From Lachnospiraceae bacterium (GTDB lineage Bacteria > Bacillota > Clostridia > Lachnospirales > Lachnospiraceae), in contig SVDM01000001.1 in the NCBI GenBank assembly GCA_015058015.1, positions 372,001 through 436,000 on the forward strand: a stretch of 64,000 nt of DNA, written 5' to 3'. Below the pieces are notes generated by a model that did not search any database, had not been told where the DNA came from, and saw only the letters and a program-made list of their open reading frames with translations. Below, piece after piece: positions 27,143-38,230 of the stretch. Position numbers and translations under genes: made by a program. Position 1 is the first letter of the stretch. The number at the start of each line of letters is the position of its first letter.

Positions 27143-27173
27143 AAAAAGGAGACGACATTTAGTCGTCCCCTTT
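27143..27173 (-). terminator. Terminator of the 3642-aa surface-protein gene
   Basis: On the minus strand AAAGGGGACGAC pairs with GTCGTCTCCTTT (one mismatch) around TAAAT, followed by a T-run. It starts 16 bp after the stop codon. Confidence 0.85.
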
Positions 27174-27188
27174 GAGATTAAATATTAC

Positions 27189-30100
27189 TTACTCATTATC
27201 TTTTTTAAGTCTGAGACTTACCTTTGTACCTGCCATAATGCAAAGTATAAAGAGTGAAACAATAAGAGTAAAGTTTAATGTATCTCCTGTCTGAGGTGAT
27301 GTGGTTGTTTCAGCCTCATTATTGGTAATCTCAGTATCAAGCACTGCCTCATTCATTCTGTTTTCAGGGCTTATTACTACCACATAGTCTGATGCGTGGG
27401 TAAATGCAAGTTCTGCAAATCCGTCATCATCTATCAATCCTGCTGACATAAGCTCTGTTGTACCATCAGCTTTGTACCAATAAATGTTAGCGTACTTTCC
27501 TGAATATTCAGTACCAAAGTTGTATCTGAGTTTAGCCTTGAATCCGAAATCACCTTCATGAGTAAGACGTAACTGAACCGCTACATTGCCTCTTGCAAGT
27601 TCAGAAACAACATTCTCAGGAACAACGTTTGTTACTGCTTTTACTTCAAGATTAATTGACTTAACCTCTTCTGCAGTAATGTCTTTACCGTTTACGATCC
27701 ATGAGTATTCACCCATTTCAAAGATTACTTCTACATCTTTGCCCTTAGCAATCTCCAATACATCCTTAGGCACTACAGTTGCCACTGTTCCATTCTCATT
27801 AACCATGGAAATCTGAACAATAGGTGTATCAGGCTGTTCGCCTCGTTCAATTGCATCAGAGTACTCTTTAAGACTTCTTGTGAGGTCTGTGCACGCCTCT
27901 CTGATTAAGTCCGCATCAAGTGTTGTACCTTCTACAGGCTCCTCGGGAGTGGGATCCGGGTCAACCGGTGTAGGATCCGGGTCTTGCGGTTTAATCTTTT
28001 CAACATCCGTCATATTGTAGAGAGATGTCTGTCCCTTAACAAATCTGCTATAAGCAACAAGAGTATAGAAGGCCTGCTCAGTAGCCATTCCGTCAAGACT
28101 TCCTGAAGGAACATGCTTGAATCCGCCACCTTCTACAGCAAACTTCTCAAATACTTCCATAATGGAATGTCCGTTCTTAATAAATCTTGCATCATTAAGC
28201 GGATTAATTCCAAGGGCAAGAAGCGCTACAATTACCTGATCTACAGACTCACTGCTGTCTTCGCCGTAGTAGGATGCATATCCGCCATCGGCTGACTGTC
28301 TTTCTGACATAACAGCAATTGCCTTATCAACAGCTTCTTTAACCTTAGCGTTGGTCTTATAGTAAGGAGCAAGAGCCTGCATAGCCATACCTGTCATGTC
28401 TACGTCAGCTGTGTTACCGTAAAGAGTCCAACCACCATCAGGTGTCTGTCTGCTAAGGATATCCTCAATAAGCTTTTCTCTTGTAACAACATCAGAAGCG
28501 TTGTCATTGCCGGGAATCTCGTAAGCACCTGAATCAAAGGCAATAAGTGCCCAGATAGGTCCGTTAATTCCCTGCTTCTTAACATACTTCATGCTGTTAA
28601 GTCCCTTAAGGAGGTTATGACCTGCAACGTTTGTAGGATCATATCCAAGAGCCGTTAACGCAAGAATTACTCTTGAGTTATCAGTTCCTTTGGACTTATG
28701 AAGCTGCTCTGAAGCGTTGATATTTGCCTTAACATATTCCTCAACTGTAGCGTAATAGTTCTTATAGAAGTCTGCATTCTTGGGCTCTACGCCTGCGCGT
28801 GCAAGACCTAAAATCCACCATTCTCCGCCTACAGAGTTTACATCTGCCGCAAAATCAACTGTCTTATTGGAAAGATATGTCTTAGTTATTTCATATAATT
28901 CACTAATCTTAGCGTCAACTGCTTTTAAGCGTGCCTCAAGAGCAGCTGCATCTTCCTTCTCTTTCTCAGCCTTCAAAGTTGCAAAAGCAGTCTTGGCTTT
29001 TTCAAGAACCGAAAGATTCTTAACCAGTGATTTCTGTGTCTCTGTTAATGCTTCGTATGAACTGTCAGCAGCCTTAATAGCCTCTTCAGACTCAAGAGTT
29101 ACTTCACCGATTGCCTCGATAAGCTTATCTGTTGCAGCAGCTGCTTCAATGTCTGCATTAGCTTGCTTAAGCTCGTTAATGGTTTTCTCAGCTGTAGCAA
29201 GGTCACCTGCATTCTTGACCATGCTCTTTGATACGTCATTTAATGCATCATAAGCTGTTCTTGCAGCTGTAACAGCATCCTCTGACTCAAGAGTAATGGT
29301 ACCAAGTTTTGCAATTGCTGCGGATACTTCTTTAGCAGGTGCAATGTCAGCAATAGCTGCTTTACCTGTATGGGAAGTTCCGTTGAAATCTTCTGCGTTG
29401 CTATCAACATAATAGCAGTCTGTAAATGTAACATTTTCAGCGCCATCTTCTATCTTCGCTACAATGCCCTTTGCATTGGCAGCTGTAACCTTGCCATTAT
29501 TTATACCGGTAGAAACAGCTGTGTTATCTTCGACATAACCGATAAGACCACCGGCTATTCCTGCGTCAGCAGTAGCTTTTACTTCACCGTTGTTAATACA
29601 CTTATCTACGGATACCAGATTCTCCTTACCGCTACCGTCTGAATAACCAATCAAACCTCCGACATTTGTAGTACCGGTAACATTACCGTTATTAATAGAT
29701 TCCGTTGCACTGAATCTGTAATCATTAACATGACCGGCAATACCGCCTACGTTCTCATTACCTGTTACGTTACCATTGTTTGTACATTTAATTACATCAC
29801 ATTCATCATTGAGATGTCCGACGATACCGCCCACATTCTCAGCTCCTGTAACATCAGCATTGTTTACACAATCCTTAATTGTTACATCGTAGTATACGAA
29901 TCCTACGATACCTGCAGTTGAACTAAATGCTTTAATGGTTCCGTTATTTGTACATTCGGTTATTTTACCGCCGCTTCCCGTCATATCTCCGGCGATACCA
30001 CCGAAGCGTGATCCGTTGTTTTCGAATCCGGAAGTGTCAATAGTTCCGTTGTTTACGCAGTTCTTAATCTCACCTTTGTACATAGAACCGGTGATTCCAC

Positions 30101-33100
30101 CGAAGTTGGCAGCATCTTTGCTTAGTGCCTTGATGTTTACATTGGATACACAGTTCTCAACAGTACCCGTGTATAAGGATCCAACGATACCGCCTGCTTT
30201 GGATTTAGATGTATTAATCTCACCCTTAACGGTAACATTCTTAATAACAGCAGATGCATTACTAATCTTACCGAAGAGACCTGCATTGCCCCTATCATAA
30301 ACGTATAATCCGTTTACGGTATGTCCGTCACCATCAAAGGTTCCTGCGTAGTTATTGTTCTCTGAAATCGGTGTCCAGGGATATCCGCCAAGATCAATGT
30401 CAGCAGTTAACTTAGCATTAATGTCAAGCTTCTTGTTAACATTGGTTTCGTTAGCAAACCATGCGAGTTCATCGGCATTACCGATAAGGTATGTACCCTC
30501 TGCATCTTTTGCAGGTTCTTTTACAGATACTCCGTCCCAGGCACCTTCAGCACCTGTTGCAAGGGTAAGCTCCTTGACAAAGATTTCTTCTGCATCATCA
30601 TCTACATGGAAGGAACCTGTTGCAAATTTGTAACCCTTTGCATATACATCATATGTGATGTCCATTCCGGCTATAGTGTTAAACTCAAAGCCGAATGAAC
30701 TCTTTGTAAGTTCAAGCTCTGTACCGTTCTTATCTTTAACAACTACCTTTGAGATAGCATCAGCTTTAACAGCCTTGCCCTGGTCGTTCTTAATTGATAT
30801 TAATCCCGCTACAAAGTTGGTCTTCTCAAGATTAAGATTAATCTCAGGAAGAGCACCGAAAGCTCCTGCGTACTGACCTGCAGAGAAGTTAGGTGTCTTA
30901 CCTCCCTCGTAGGTAATAATACGATGCATACCGTATTGTGAACCGAATCCTGCTGAGTTAAGAGTACCTTTAATCTTAAATGACTCTTTCTCCCAGTACT
31001 GAGGAATAGTAAGTGTTACAGAGTGTGCAGCCACATCGCTGGCAAAGAGATACTGATTACCTTTTCCTGCAACTGACGTTCCGTCTTCGCCTACAAGTCT
31101 GATAGAACCTGACATGTTGTAGATTCCTGAGATCTTGTTGGCAGGATGGAATACTCTATCGTAAGTTACAGTAATCTTATCTCCTGCTTTAACCTTAACA
31201 TCCGGATTATATGTATCCGTTGCAGAATCATATACAAGCTGATTAAGGTCAGATCCGTCGCCCTTGTATACCCTGTATTCTGTATGAAGACTTCTAAGTA
31301 CCTGGTACTCTGTCTTGTCTCCATTGGTAAGTTTTACGATTGTCTTACCTTCTTTAAGACCTGTAAGGGTAAATGAACCGTCTTCATTCTTAGTTACACC
31401 GTCTTTGGTGAATGAACCGAAGGTCATTGCACCTCCCGCATAAGAGCAAACTGCCATAGATACGTCAGTTCCATCAGCCGGTGTAAATGTGTATGATGCT
31501 CCTGCAGTTCCGGTGTAGTATAATACGTCAAGCTCGCTGTCGTAGTAATCTTTAGCAAGCTTTGATTTAGCATTAAGTCCTTCGTTGATCTTCATTCCGG
31601 TATCAAATCCGGTATCTTCGCCAACGCTAACTACGAATACACCTGTATTCTCCGGCCATATTGCAGAATAAATACTTCCAACAATTGTCTTGTTATCAGC
31701 ATCTTTCTTGCCTGTCATACCAACGCCATTGGTAACAGCATCGTAAGTTACAAGAACAATGGCTGTTCCTTTGCCGTTAGCCTTAATTGTATAGCTGTTC
31801 TTAGAAGCATCATTTGCAGTTGACTGATTGATGCTTATTGGTGAGCCCTCAAGGTTAATTACATTAACATGGAAATCAGGCTCAATAACCTGCGCATTGC
31901 TGATTCCTTCAATAGGAAGCCAGTTTCTGTAAGGATATAGTTTAAACTCTGAACCTTCTGCAAGATTTAAGAATCCCTTCTCATTGACATTAAGATAGAT
32001 ATCTCCTACGTCGTATGAATTCTTAGAGAAATCCTTAATAACTGTGCTTGGTGTAGTTGAAGAATCATCTGCATAAAGCATATCTCTTGTTACTACTACA
32101 TCATTAACATTCTGAGAACATTTAACATAGCTTCCGTATGTAACAACGCTCTTATTTAAGCTATTGGATACTTTATAGAAGTATGCTCCGTTCTTAGCTG
32201 CTCCAAAGGATGCTTTTACATTTGCACCGTCATCTGTCTTTTCTTCAGAATCAGGGTCAACATAGTTAAATACATAGTAATTAACCATCTGTCCTGCTTC
32301 CAGAACAAAGTCATTCTTACCGTCATTATCCTTATCTTCATAAGGATAGGTTACTGAATAACCTACTTTAGCTGCAATAGTGAATGACTTAGTACAATAA
32401 TTTGCACCTGTAACCGTCTGATTAACATATGTCTTGGCATAATCAGCACGAGCAGCTGTAGGTGTTCCATAGAAGTCAACAGTATCTCCGTTTAAGCAAA
32501 GGAAGGTCTTTCTTCCTGCTGTGTCAGAGTCACCCATCGTCACTTCTCTCTTAACGGAACCGTTACCGCCACCTGATAATACACCGATATTCTCAATGGT
32601 ATAATCAGTGCCGTATGTCCAACCGGAGTTGGTAGCATAAGCTGTTACAGTCCAGATCTGGAAGTCTTTCTGGTTCTTGTTAACGGTAAGCTTAATGCTT
32701 CCGTTAACTGTTCCCTTAGCAGAGTATGCTACAAGAACATAATCACCGCTGTCAAGGTTAAGTGTATATTTGCTGCCTGAGATAGCAATGCCCTCTAAGA
32801 GGTCTTTTGCCCTGGCAGTATCATCAGCTGCATAAAGCTTAGCTGATGTAGATGTTGTATTCATGGTTATAGTTGCTTCTACAATTGACTCAGCCTTTTC
32901 AGCCTTTAACTTGTCATAAGCCTCTCTAGCTGCGCCAAGATCAGCAAAGTTTTTAACCATGGATTTCTGAACTTCGCTTAGTTCGCCATATGCTTTTTCA
33001 GCCTCAAGAATAGCTGACTCGGAATTAAGTGTTACTGTTCCGATAGCCAAAATTTTGTCTGTAGCATTCTTGGCAGGATCAATGTCCGTTATTTCAGCTT

Positions 33101-36100
33101 TACCTGTAAATGCTATACCGAATTTATCGGCACTAACATCTTCTGAATAATAACAATCTGTTATCTTGCAATTAGGATCGTCTTTCTTAATCTGAGCTGT
33201 AATTCCACCTGCAGTACCTGTCGAAGTTACCTTTCCGTTGTTGATATCTCTATCAAGGAATTCATAGTTCCAGATTCTGCCGGCAATACCACCTGCAAGA
33301 CTTGCGTCTCTGGTTGAATTAACTTCACCATTGTTGAGGCAGTTTTGAATCAGTCCTGCAACACTTGCGTTTCTTCCGTTAACATCTCCGGCGATTCCAC
33401 CAATATAGTTTTGTCCTGAAACACTACCGTTATTGGTGCATCCTTTAATCTCATGGAAATAGCTTGCTGCACCAACGATTCCACCGATATATGATTTACC
33501 GGAAATATTACCGTTATTAACACAATCAGTAATATACAGCTTCATTGAGTTGGTGCTGGTACTGCATCCCAATATACCGCCTACTGAAAATGCTCCTATT
33601 ACATCACCGTTGTTGGTACATTCGGTAATAATAGCCTGTTTGCTTGTAAGAAGTCCTGCGATTCCACCAAAACCGTTTTTAGCATTTTCAAAACCTGACA
33701 TGTCAATGGTACCGTTATTAACGCAGTTTTTAATCTCACCGTTATAGATATAACCTGCGATTCCACCAACACTATTAGCAGTTTCACTTACTGCTTTGAA
33801 ATTAACATTACCTACGCAGTTTTCTACAAGTCCGCCATACTGATATCCTACAATGGCAGCTGCTGTTGAACTTGTAAGAGACTCTCCTTCAACAGTAACA
33901 TTCTTAATTACGGAACCTGCACTGGTAGCTGCTACCAAGGCACCATTACTTGCATTATTGTTAAAGAATCCCTTAACAGTATGTCCGTCTCCATCAAATG
34001 TAGCAAGATAATTGGATTTTTGTCCAATTGGAGTCCAGGGATATGAACCTAAGTTAATATCTGCTGTTAACTTGGCATTAACATTTACCATCTTGTTAAC
34101 ATTGGACTCGTTAGCATACCATGCAAGTTCTGCTCCTGTGCCGATTAAGTATGTGCCTGCCTCGTCTTTAGAAGGCTCAGTCATGGTGATACCATCCCAG
34201 GCACCCTCTTCTGTAGTATCAAGCTTAACTGCGGCAACATATATATCATCCTCAGTATAATCAGCATCTACAGTGAATTTACCTGTCTTATACTTATATC
34301 CTGAAGCATAAACAGTGTATTGGTAATCCTTGCCCGGGATAACAGTAAACTCTTGATTATCTTTTACAGAAATAACAGTTCCTTTTTCATCCGCAAGCTC
34401 TACTTTAGTAATCTTCTTTGAAGGAATTGCTCCTCCTGTAGCCTTAGAATAAGCAAAATATCCTTTAACAAACTCTGTCTTATCAAGATTAAGCTTAATC
34501 TCAGGAAGCTTACCAAATGTACCTAAGTATGAACCTGCAGTAAAGTTAGGTGTCTTACCTGCTTCATAGGTTATAATACGATGCATACCGTATTCAGAAC
34601 CGAATCCGTTTGATATCAAAGCTCCGGTAATATTAAAGGTTGAACCTGTCCAATACTGAGGTATCGTAAGGGTAGCCTTATGGCTTTCAGCCGTGTATGC
34701 GAAGAGATACTGGTTGGGCTTACCATTGGCAAAGGAACCATCTTCTCCGAATAATCTAAGCTGTCCGTTCATGTTGTAGATACCGGAAATCTTGTTGGCA
34801 GGATGGAATAATTTGTCATATACAACAGTTACCTTATCTCCTGCTTTAACCTTCACAGCATCATTGTATGTTCCTGTTTCGGAATCAAAGATAAGCTGAT
34901 TAAGGTCAGATCCGTCTCCGGCATATACTCTGTATTCTGTATGAATACTTCTAAGTACCTGGTACTCTGTCTTGTCTCCATTGGTAAGTTTTACAATTGT
35001 CTTACCTTCTTTAAGACCTGTAAGGGTAAATGAACCGTCTTCATTCTTAGTTACACCGTCTTTGGTGAATGAACCGAAGGTCATTGCACCTCCCGCATAA
35101 GAGCAAACTGCCATAGATACGTCAGTTCCATCAGCCGGTGTAAATGTGTATGATGCTCCTGCAGTTCCGGTGTAGTATAATACGTCAAGCTCGCTGTCGT
35201 AGTAATCTTTAGCAAGCTTTGATTTAGCATTAAGTCCTTCGTTGATCTTCATTCCGGTATCAAATCCGGTATCTTCGCCAACGCTAACTACGAATACACC
35301 TGTATTCTCCGGCCATATTGCAGAATAAATACTTCCAACAATTGTCTTGTTATCAGCATCTTTCTTGCCTGTCATACCAACGCCATTGGTAACAGCATCG
35401 TAAGTTACAAGAACAATGGCTGTTCCTTTGCCGTTAGCCTTAATTGTATAGCTGTTCTTAGAAGCATCATTTGCAGTTGACTGATTGATGCTTATTGGTG
35501 AGCCCTCAAGGTTAATTACATTAACATGGAAATCAGGCTCAATAACCTGCGCATTGCTGATTCCTTCAATAGGAAGCCAGTTTCTGTAAGGATATAGTTT
35601 AAACTCTGAACCTTCTGCAAGATTTAAGAATCCCTTCTCATTGACATTAAGATAGATATCGCCTACGTCGTATGAATTCTTAGAGAAATCCTTAATAACT
35701 GTGCTTGGTGTTGTTGAAGAATCATCTGCATAAAGCATGTCTCTGGTTACTACTACATCGTTAACATTCTGAGAACATTTAACATAGCTTCCGTATGTAA
35801 CAACGCTCTTGTTTAAGCTATTGGATATTCTGTAGTAATATGCGCCATTCTTAGCTGCTCCAAAGGATGCTTTTACATTTGACCCGTCATCTGTCTTCTC
35901 CTCAGAATCCGGATCAACATGGTTAAATACATAGTAATTAACCATCTGTCCTGCTTCCAGAACAAAGTCGTTCTTACCATCATTATCCTTATCTTCATAA
36001 GGATAGGTTACGGAATAACCTACTTTAGCTGCTATAGAGAATGACTTGTTACAATAATTTGCACCTGTAACTGTCTGATTAACATATGTCTTGGCATAAT

Positions 36101-38117
36101 CAGCACGAGCAGCTGTAGGTGTTCCATAGAAGTCAACAGTATCTCCGTTTAAGCAAAGGAAGGTCTTTCTTCCTGCTGTCTCGGAATCACCCATTGTAAC
36201 TTCTCTCTTAACGGAACCGTTACCGCCACCTGATAATACACCGATATTCTCGATTGTATAATCAGTGCCGTATGTCCAACCGGAGTTGGTTGCATAAGCT
36301 GTTACGGTCCAAACCTGGAATTCATTGTTGGCAGCTGTAACATTTAACTTGATTGAACCATTATAGGTCTTGCCATCTTTCGCAATAGCATCAAGAACGT
36401 ATTCGCCTAAGTCCAAAGTAAGAGTATACTTTGTTCCTACAGGAGTAACTCCGGCAAGATAGTTCTTGGTTTTTTCTGTATCAGTAGCTTTGTAAAGCTT
36501 AGCTGTAGTAGATACAGAATTCATATTAATTACAGTTTCTGTCTCGGGAGTTGCCTCCGTTACAGTAACCTTAATTGGTGTAGAGATAAGCTTAGAGCTG
36601 TCGCTGTATGCAACAAGCTTATACACACCCGGATTATTAAACTTAACGGTAATATTACCCTCTGAATCCGCCACAGCATCAGAGAACTTAACAAGTTCAG
36701 CTGTGTCATCTTTCAGATATGCAAGCTTTGCCCCGGGAGTTCCGAGACCTGCCTTGTGCATTGCTGCAATATCCTTGTAAAGATATCCGTTCATAGCAGG
36801 AATATTCTTTACCTTAAGAGTAAGTCCTTTACCTGCTTTAACACTTGCCGTTGTAGCGTAACCCGCTGCATCTTCAAACCATGTATAGGCATCTTTCCAT
36901 TGGGAATCTTTATAGAAATAGAATTCTACATCATCTCCCGTCTGAATAAGATGAGTTGCAACAGTTGTACCGTTATATCCGCCATACTGGCTTACAGTTC
37001 CGTCATGGGGGAACATGCCGTTAACAAAGAAGCCCAAGAACTCATCGGTGCCAAAAGCAACCTTCGGGTTACCATTGTTTAAGGTGAGTAAATCTTTAAC
37101 AGTATCCTTGTCAAAAGCATCTTCAAAAGCAACCTCATGAGCACGTACAAGTACGTCTAAAGCAGATACGCCTTCGCTTAAGTGGATGCCATCCTCAAAG
37201 CCGTATTTCTCAGCCAAATCAGAGGATACTTCCATCTCTTCTACAGGCTTGAACAAGAATACATTGCCGTCCTGTGCAGAGAAATTAACCTTTGCTGTAA
37301 CGGGAGTATCGCCAAAATCCTTCTTAACCGTAAAGGTATAAGTAGTAGCACCGGTATTGCCGGCATTCATAGCCTCTCCGTCACCACATGTTACAGTAAT
37401 TTTTGTTCCGTTCTTTACAGGAACATCTTTGGTTCTTTTGTAAACAGTGCTTCCGATTCTTGTATGAACCTGGAAGTTTTTGTTTGCGGCAGTTGGTGTT
37501 ATCTTAACATAATTAACATCTGCCGGAAGGTTAAGAGTATAGTCCTTGGTATTGGAGTCAAAGGTCTTATCCAGTGTTCCTTCACTGAACTCTATCGCCT
37601 TTAACTGCGTTGTGGGATTATTATAATCCCCGCCAAGGTCTGCCCCCATTCCTTCTGAAGTATACATTACCCTGATTTCGTCACCGTCCTCAAGGTTTCC
37701 TTGCTCGACAGTAAATGCGGCAAAGGATTGGTTAACAAACCAGTCATTAAGGGTACCCATCCATCCTGAGCCTTCACCGCCGTCGAACTCCGCCAAACGG
37801 TTTATCTGTGTGATGTAAGTACCATTATTGCCCACGTTGTACTTGTAACCTTTTTCATCTAAAGCCTCAAGGATGCAGGACATCATGGAAGAATCTTCTT
37901 TTAAGGTAATCCATGTATCTACAAGATTACCGTGCCAGAAATGACTCTCCCAGTCGATTCCGCGTTCTTCGGCCAATTCAGGTGTAAAGGTTGTATTCTC
38001 AACTACAACGTGAACCTGGTTTTTGGTCGTATCTCTTGGTGCTGCCAAGACACTTGACGGTATCAAGCCAAGTATCATTACAATGGTAAGCACAAGAGAT
38101 AAGATGCGCTTTTTCAT
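27189..38117 (-). CDS. Giant wall-anchored transcobalamin-like surface protein (3642 aa) with duplicated GLUG-repeat modules
   Basis: Approximate order: signal peptide (1-26); DUF4430 (33-165; SGWMGTLNDWFVNQS); cadherin-like module (to about 265); a DUF4430-like module (about 275-520); module A (about 540-1665), including a beta-rich part (TYVNQTVTGANYC, YNMNGQLRL) and a GLUG-repeat solenoid (about 1360-1665; repeated GGIAG and NCVNNG); module B (about 1760-2915), a copy of A; helical linkers; alpha/alpha toroid (about 3080-3370; TDNSRVILALTALGYDP, DVDMTGMAMQALAPY); shared C-terminal domain (about 3405-3585); SPQTGD sorting signal and anchor. Corresponding points of A and B are 3657 bp (1219 codons) apart, and a stretch of about 660 bp is identical by eye. 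GLUG solenoids suggest adhesion or display; toroid plus DUF4430 suggest corrinoid capture (inference). Confidence 0.85.
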   Translation of the reverse strand: MKKRILSLVLTIVMILGLIPSSVLAAPRDTTKNQVHVVVENTTFTPELAEERGIDWESHFWHGNLVDTWITLKEDSSMMSCILEALDEKGYKYNVGNNGTYITQINRLAEFDGGEGSGWMGTLNDWFVNQSFAAFTVEQGNLEDGDEIRVMYTSEGMGADLGGDYNNPTTQLKAIEFSEGTLDKTFDSNTKDYTLNLPADVNYVKITPTAANKNFQVHTRIGSTVYKRTKDVPVKNGTKITVTCGDGEAMNAGNTGATTYTFTVKKDFGDTPVTAKVNFSAQDGNVFLFKPVEEMEVSSDLAEKYGFEDGIHLSEGVSALDVLVRAHEVAFEDAFDKDTVKDLLTLNNGNPKVAFGTDEFLGFFVNGMFPHDGTVSQYGGYNGTTVATHLIQTGDDVEFYFYKDSQWKDAYTWFEDAAGYATTASVKAGKGLTLKVKNIPAMNGYLYKDIAAMHKAGLGTPGAKLAYLKDDTAELVKFSDAVADSEGNITVKFNNPGVYKLVAYSDSSKLISTPIKVTVTEATPETETVINMNSVSTTAKLYKATDTEKTKNYLAGVTPVGTKYTLTLDLGEYVLDAIAKDGKTYNGSIKLNVTAANNEFQVWTVTAYATNSGWTYGTDYTIENIGVLSGGGNGSVKREVTMGDSETAGRKTFLCLNGDTVDFYGTPTAARADYAKTYVNQTVTGANYCNKSFSIAAKVGYSVTYPYEDKDNDGKNDFVLEAGQMVNYYVFNHVDPDSEEKTDDGSNVKASFGAAKNGAYYYRISNSLNKSVVTYGSYVKCSQNVNDVVVTRDMLYADDSSTTPSTVIKDFSKNSYDVGDIYLNVNEKGFLNLAEGSEFKLYPYRNWLPIEGISNAQVIEPDFHVNVINLEGSPISINQSTANDASKNSYTIKANGKGTAIVLVTYDAVTNGVGMTGKKDADNKTIVGSIYSAIWPENTGVFVVSVGEDTGFDTGMKINEGLNAKSKLAKDYYDSELDVLYYTGTAGASYTFTPADGTDVSMAVCSYAGGAMTFGSFTKDGVTKNEDGSFTLTGLKEGKTIVKLTNGDKTEYQVLRSIHTEYRVYAGDGSDLNQLIFDSETGTYNDAVKVKAGDKVTVVYDKLFHPANKISGIYNMNGQLRLFGEDGSFANGKPNQYLFAYTAESHKATLTIPQYWTGSTFNITGALISNGFGSEYGMHRIITYEAGKTPNFTAGSYLGTFGKLPEIKLNLDKTEFVKGYFAYSKATGGAIPSKKITKVELADEKGTVISVKDNQEFTVIPGKDYQYTVYASGYKYKTGKFTVDADYTEDDIYVAAVKLDTTEEGAWDGITMTEPSKDEAGTYLIGTGAELAWYANESNVNKMVNVNAKLTADINLGSYPWTPIGQKSNYLATFDGDGHTVKGFFNNNASNGALVAATSAGSVIKNVTVEGESLTSSTAAAIVGYQYGGLVENCVGNVNFKAVSETANSVGGIAGYIYNGEIKNCVNNGTIDMSGFENAKNGFGGIAGLLTSKQAIITECTNNGDVIGAFSVGGILGCSTSTNSMKLYITDCVNNGNISGKSYIGGIVGAASYFHEIKGCTNNGSVSGQNYIGGIAGDVNGRNASVAGLIQNCLNNGEVNSTRDASLAGGIAGRIWNYEFLDRDINNGKVTSTGTAGGITAQIKKDDPNCKITDCYYSEDVSADKFGIAFTGKAEITDIDPAKNATDKILAIGTVTLNSESAILEAEKAYGELSEVQKSMVKNFADLGAAREAYDKLKAEKAESIVEATITMNTTSTSAKLYAADDTARAKDLLEGIAISGSKYTLNLDSGDYVLVAYSAKGTVNGSIKLTVNKNQKDFQIWTVTAYATNSGWTYGTDYTIENIGVLSGGGNGSVKREVTMGDSDTAGRKTFLCLNGDTVDFYGTPTAARADYAKTYVNQTVTGANYCTKSFTIAAKVGYSVTYPYEDKDNDGKNDFVLEAGQMVNYYVFNYVDPDSEEKTDDGANVKASFGAAKNGAYFYKVSNSLNKSVVTYGSYVKCSQNVNDVVVTRDMLYADDSSTTPSTVIKDFSKNSYDVGDIYLNVNEKGFLNLAEGSEFKLYPYRNWLPIEGISNAQVIEPDFHVNVINLEGSPISINQSTANDASKNSYTIKANGKGTAIVLVTYDAVTNGVGMTGKKDADNKTIVGSIYSAIWPENTGVFVVSVGEDTGFDTGMKINEGLNAKSKLAKDYYDSELDVLYYTGTAGASYTFTPADGTDVSMAVCSYAGGAMTFGSFTKDGVTKNEDGSFTLTGLKEGKTIVKLTNGDKTEYQVLRSLHTEYRVYKGDGSDLNQLVYDSATDTYNPDVKVKAGDKITVTYDRVFHPANKISGIYNMSGSIRLVGEDGTSVAGKGNQYLFASDVAAHSVTLTIPQYWEKESFKIKGTLNSAGFGSQYGMHRIITYEGGKTPNFSAGQYAGAFGALPEINLNLEKTNFVAGLISIKNDQGKAVKADAISKVVVKDKNGTELELTKSSFGFEFNTIAGMDITYDVYAKGYKFATGSFHVDDDAEEIFVKELTLATGAEGAWDGVSVKEPAKDAEGTYLIGNADELAWFANETNVNKKLDINAKLTADIDLGGYPWTPISENNNYAGTFDGDGHTVNGLYVYDRGNAGLFGKISNASAVIKNVTVKGEINTSKSKAGGIVGSLYTGTVENCVSNVNIKALSKDAANFGGITGSMYKGEIKNCVNNGTIDTSGFENNGSRFGGIAGDMTGSGGKITECTNNGTIKAFSSTAGIVGFVYYDVTIKDCVNNADVTGAENVGGIVGHLNDECDVIKCTNNGNVTGNENVGGIAGHVNDYRFSATESINNGNVTGTTNVGGLIGYSDGSGKENLVSVDKCINNGEVKATADAGIAGGLIGYVEDNTAVSTGINNGKVTAANAKGIVAKIEDGAENVTFTDCYYVDSNAEDFNGTSHTGKAAIADIAPAKEVSAAIAKLGTITLESEDAVTAARTAYDALNDVSKSMVKNAGDLATAEKTINELKQANADIEAAAATDKLIEAIGEVTLESEEAIKAADSSYEALTETQKSLVKNLSVLEKAKTAFATLKAEKEKEDAAALEARLKAVDAKISELYEITKTYLSNKTVDFAADVNSVGGEWWILGLARAGVEPKNADFYKNYYATVEEYVKANINASEQLHKSKGTDNSRVILALTALGYDPTNVAGHNLLKGLNSMKYVKKQGINGPIWALIAFDSGAYEIPGNDNASDVVTREKLIEDILSRQTPDGGWTLYGNTADVDMTGMAMQALAPYYKTNAKVKEAVDKAIAVMSERQSADGGYASYYGEDSSESVDQVIVALLALGINPLNDARFIKNGHSIMEVFEKFAVEGGGFKHVPSGSLDGMATEQAFYTLVAYSRFVKGQTSLYNMTDVEKIKPQDPDPTPVDPDPTPEEPVEGTTLDADLIREACTDLTRSLKEYSDAIERGEQPDTPIVQISMVNENGTVATVVPKDVLEIAKGKDVEVIFEMGEYSWIVNGKDITAEEVKSINLEVKAVTNVVPENVVSELARGNVAVQLRLTHEGDFGFKAKLRYNFGTEYSGKYANIYWYKADGTTELMSAGLIDDDGFAELAFTHASDYVVVISPENRMNEAVLDTEITNNEAETTTSPQTGDTLNFTLIVSLFILCIMAGTKVSLRLKKDNE
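31237..32660 (-). repeat. Internal direct repeat, copy B, in the 3642-aa gene
   Basis: This segment matches 34894-36317 at an offset of 3657 bp. The core 31340-31999 looks identical to 34997-35656 by eye, while flanks differ more. The offset is a multiple of three, so loss or gain of one unit keeps the frame. Confidence 0.85.
34894..36317 (-). repeat. Internal direct repeat, copy A, in the 3642-aa gene
   Basis: Partner of 31237-32660. Diverged flanks around a near-identical core suggest gene conversion or a recent partial duplication. The nearby GLUG regions of the two copies are clearly related but diverged. Confidence 0.85.
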
Positions 38118-38174
38118 CTTTATTCTTTCCCTCCTCTAATAACACTTTCTAAGCACACTATTTGATACTGTACT

Positions 38175-38220
38175 ATTGTACCATCAGCCTTTTCTTCTGG
38201 ACATTAAGTCTTTCCTTATG
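38175..38220 (-). promoter_or_regulatory. Promoter of the 3642-aa gene with CATAAG element
   Basis: Minus strand: CATAAGGAAAGACTTA starts at 38220; extended -10 TGGTACAAT at 38183-38175. The -35 position reads TGTCCA, a weak match. The first 16 bases are identical to the element before the 1526-aa gene and stand in the same phase. Confidence 0.75.
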
Positions 38221-38230
38221 ACCTTTGGCA

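Noticed and set aside
29935..30300. Long plus-strand open frames opposite the surface-protein genes
   Set aside because: They run antisense to well-supported domains, have no ribosome sites or family resemblance, and arise from the repetitive coding sequence.
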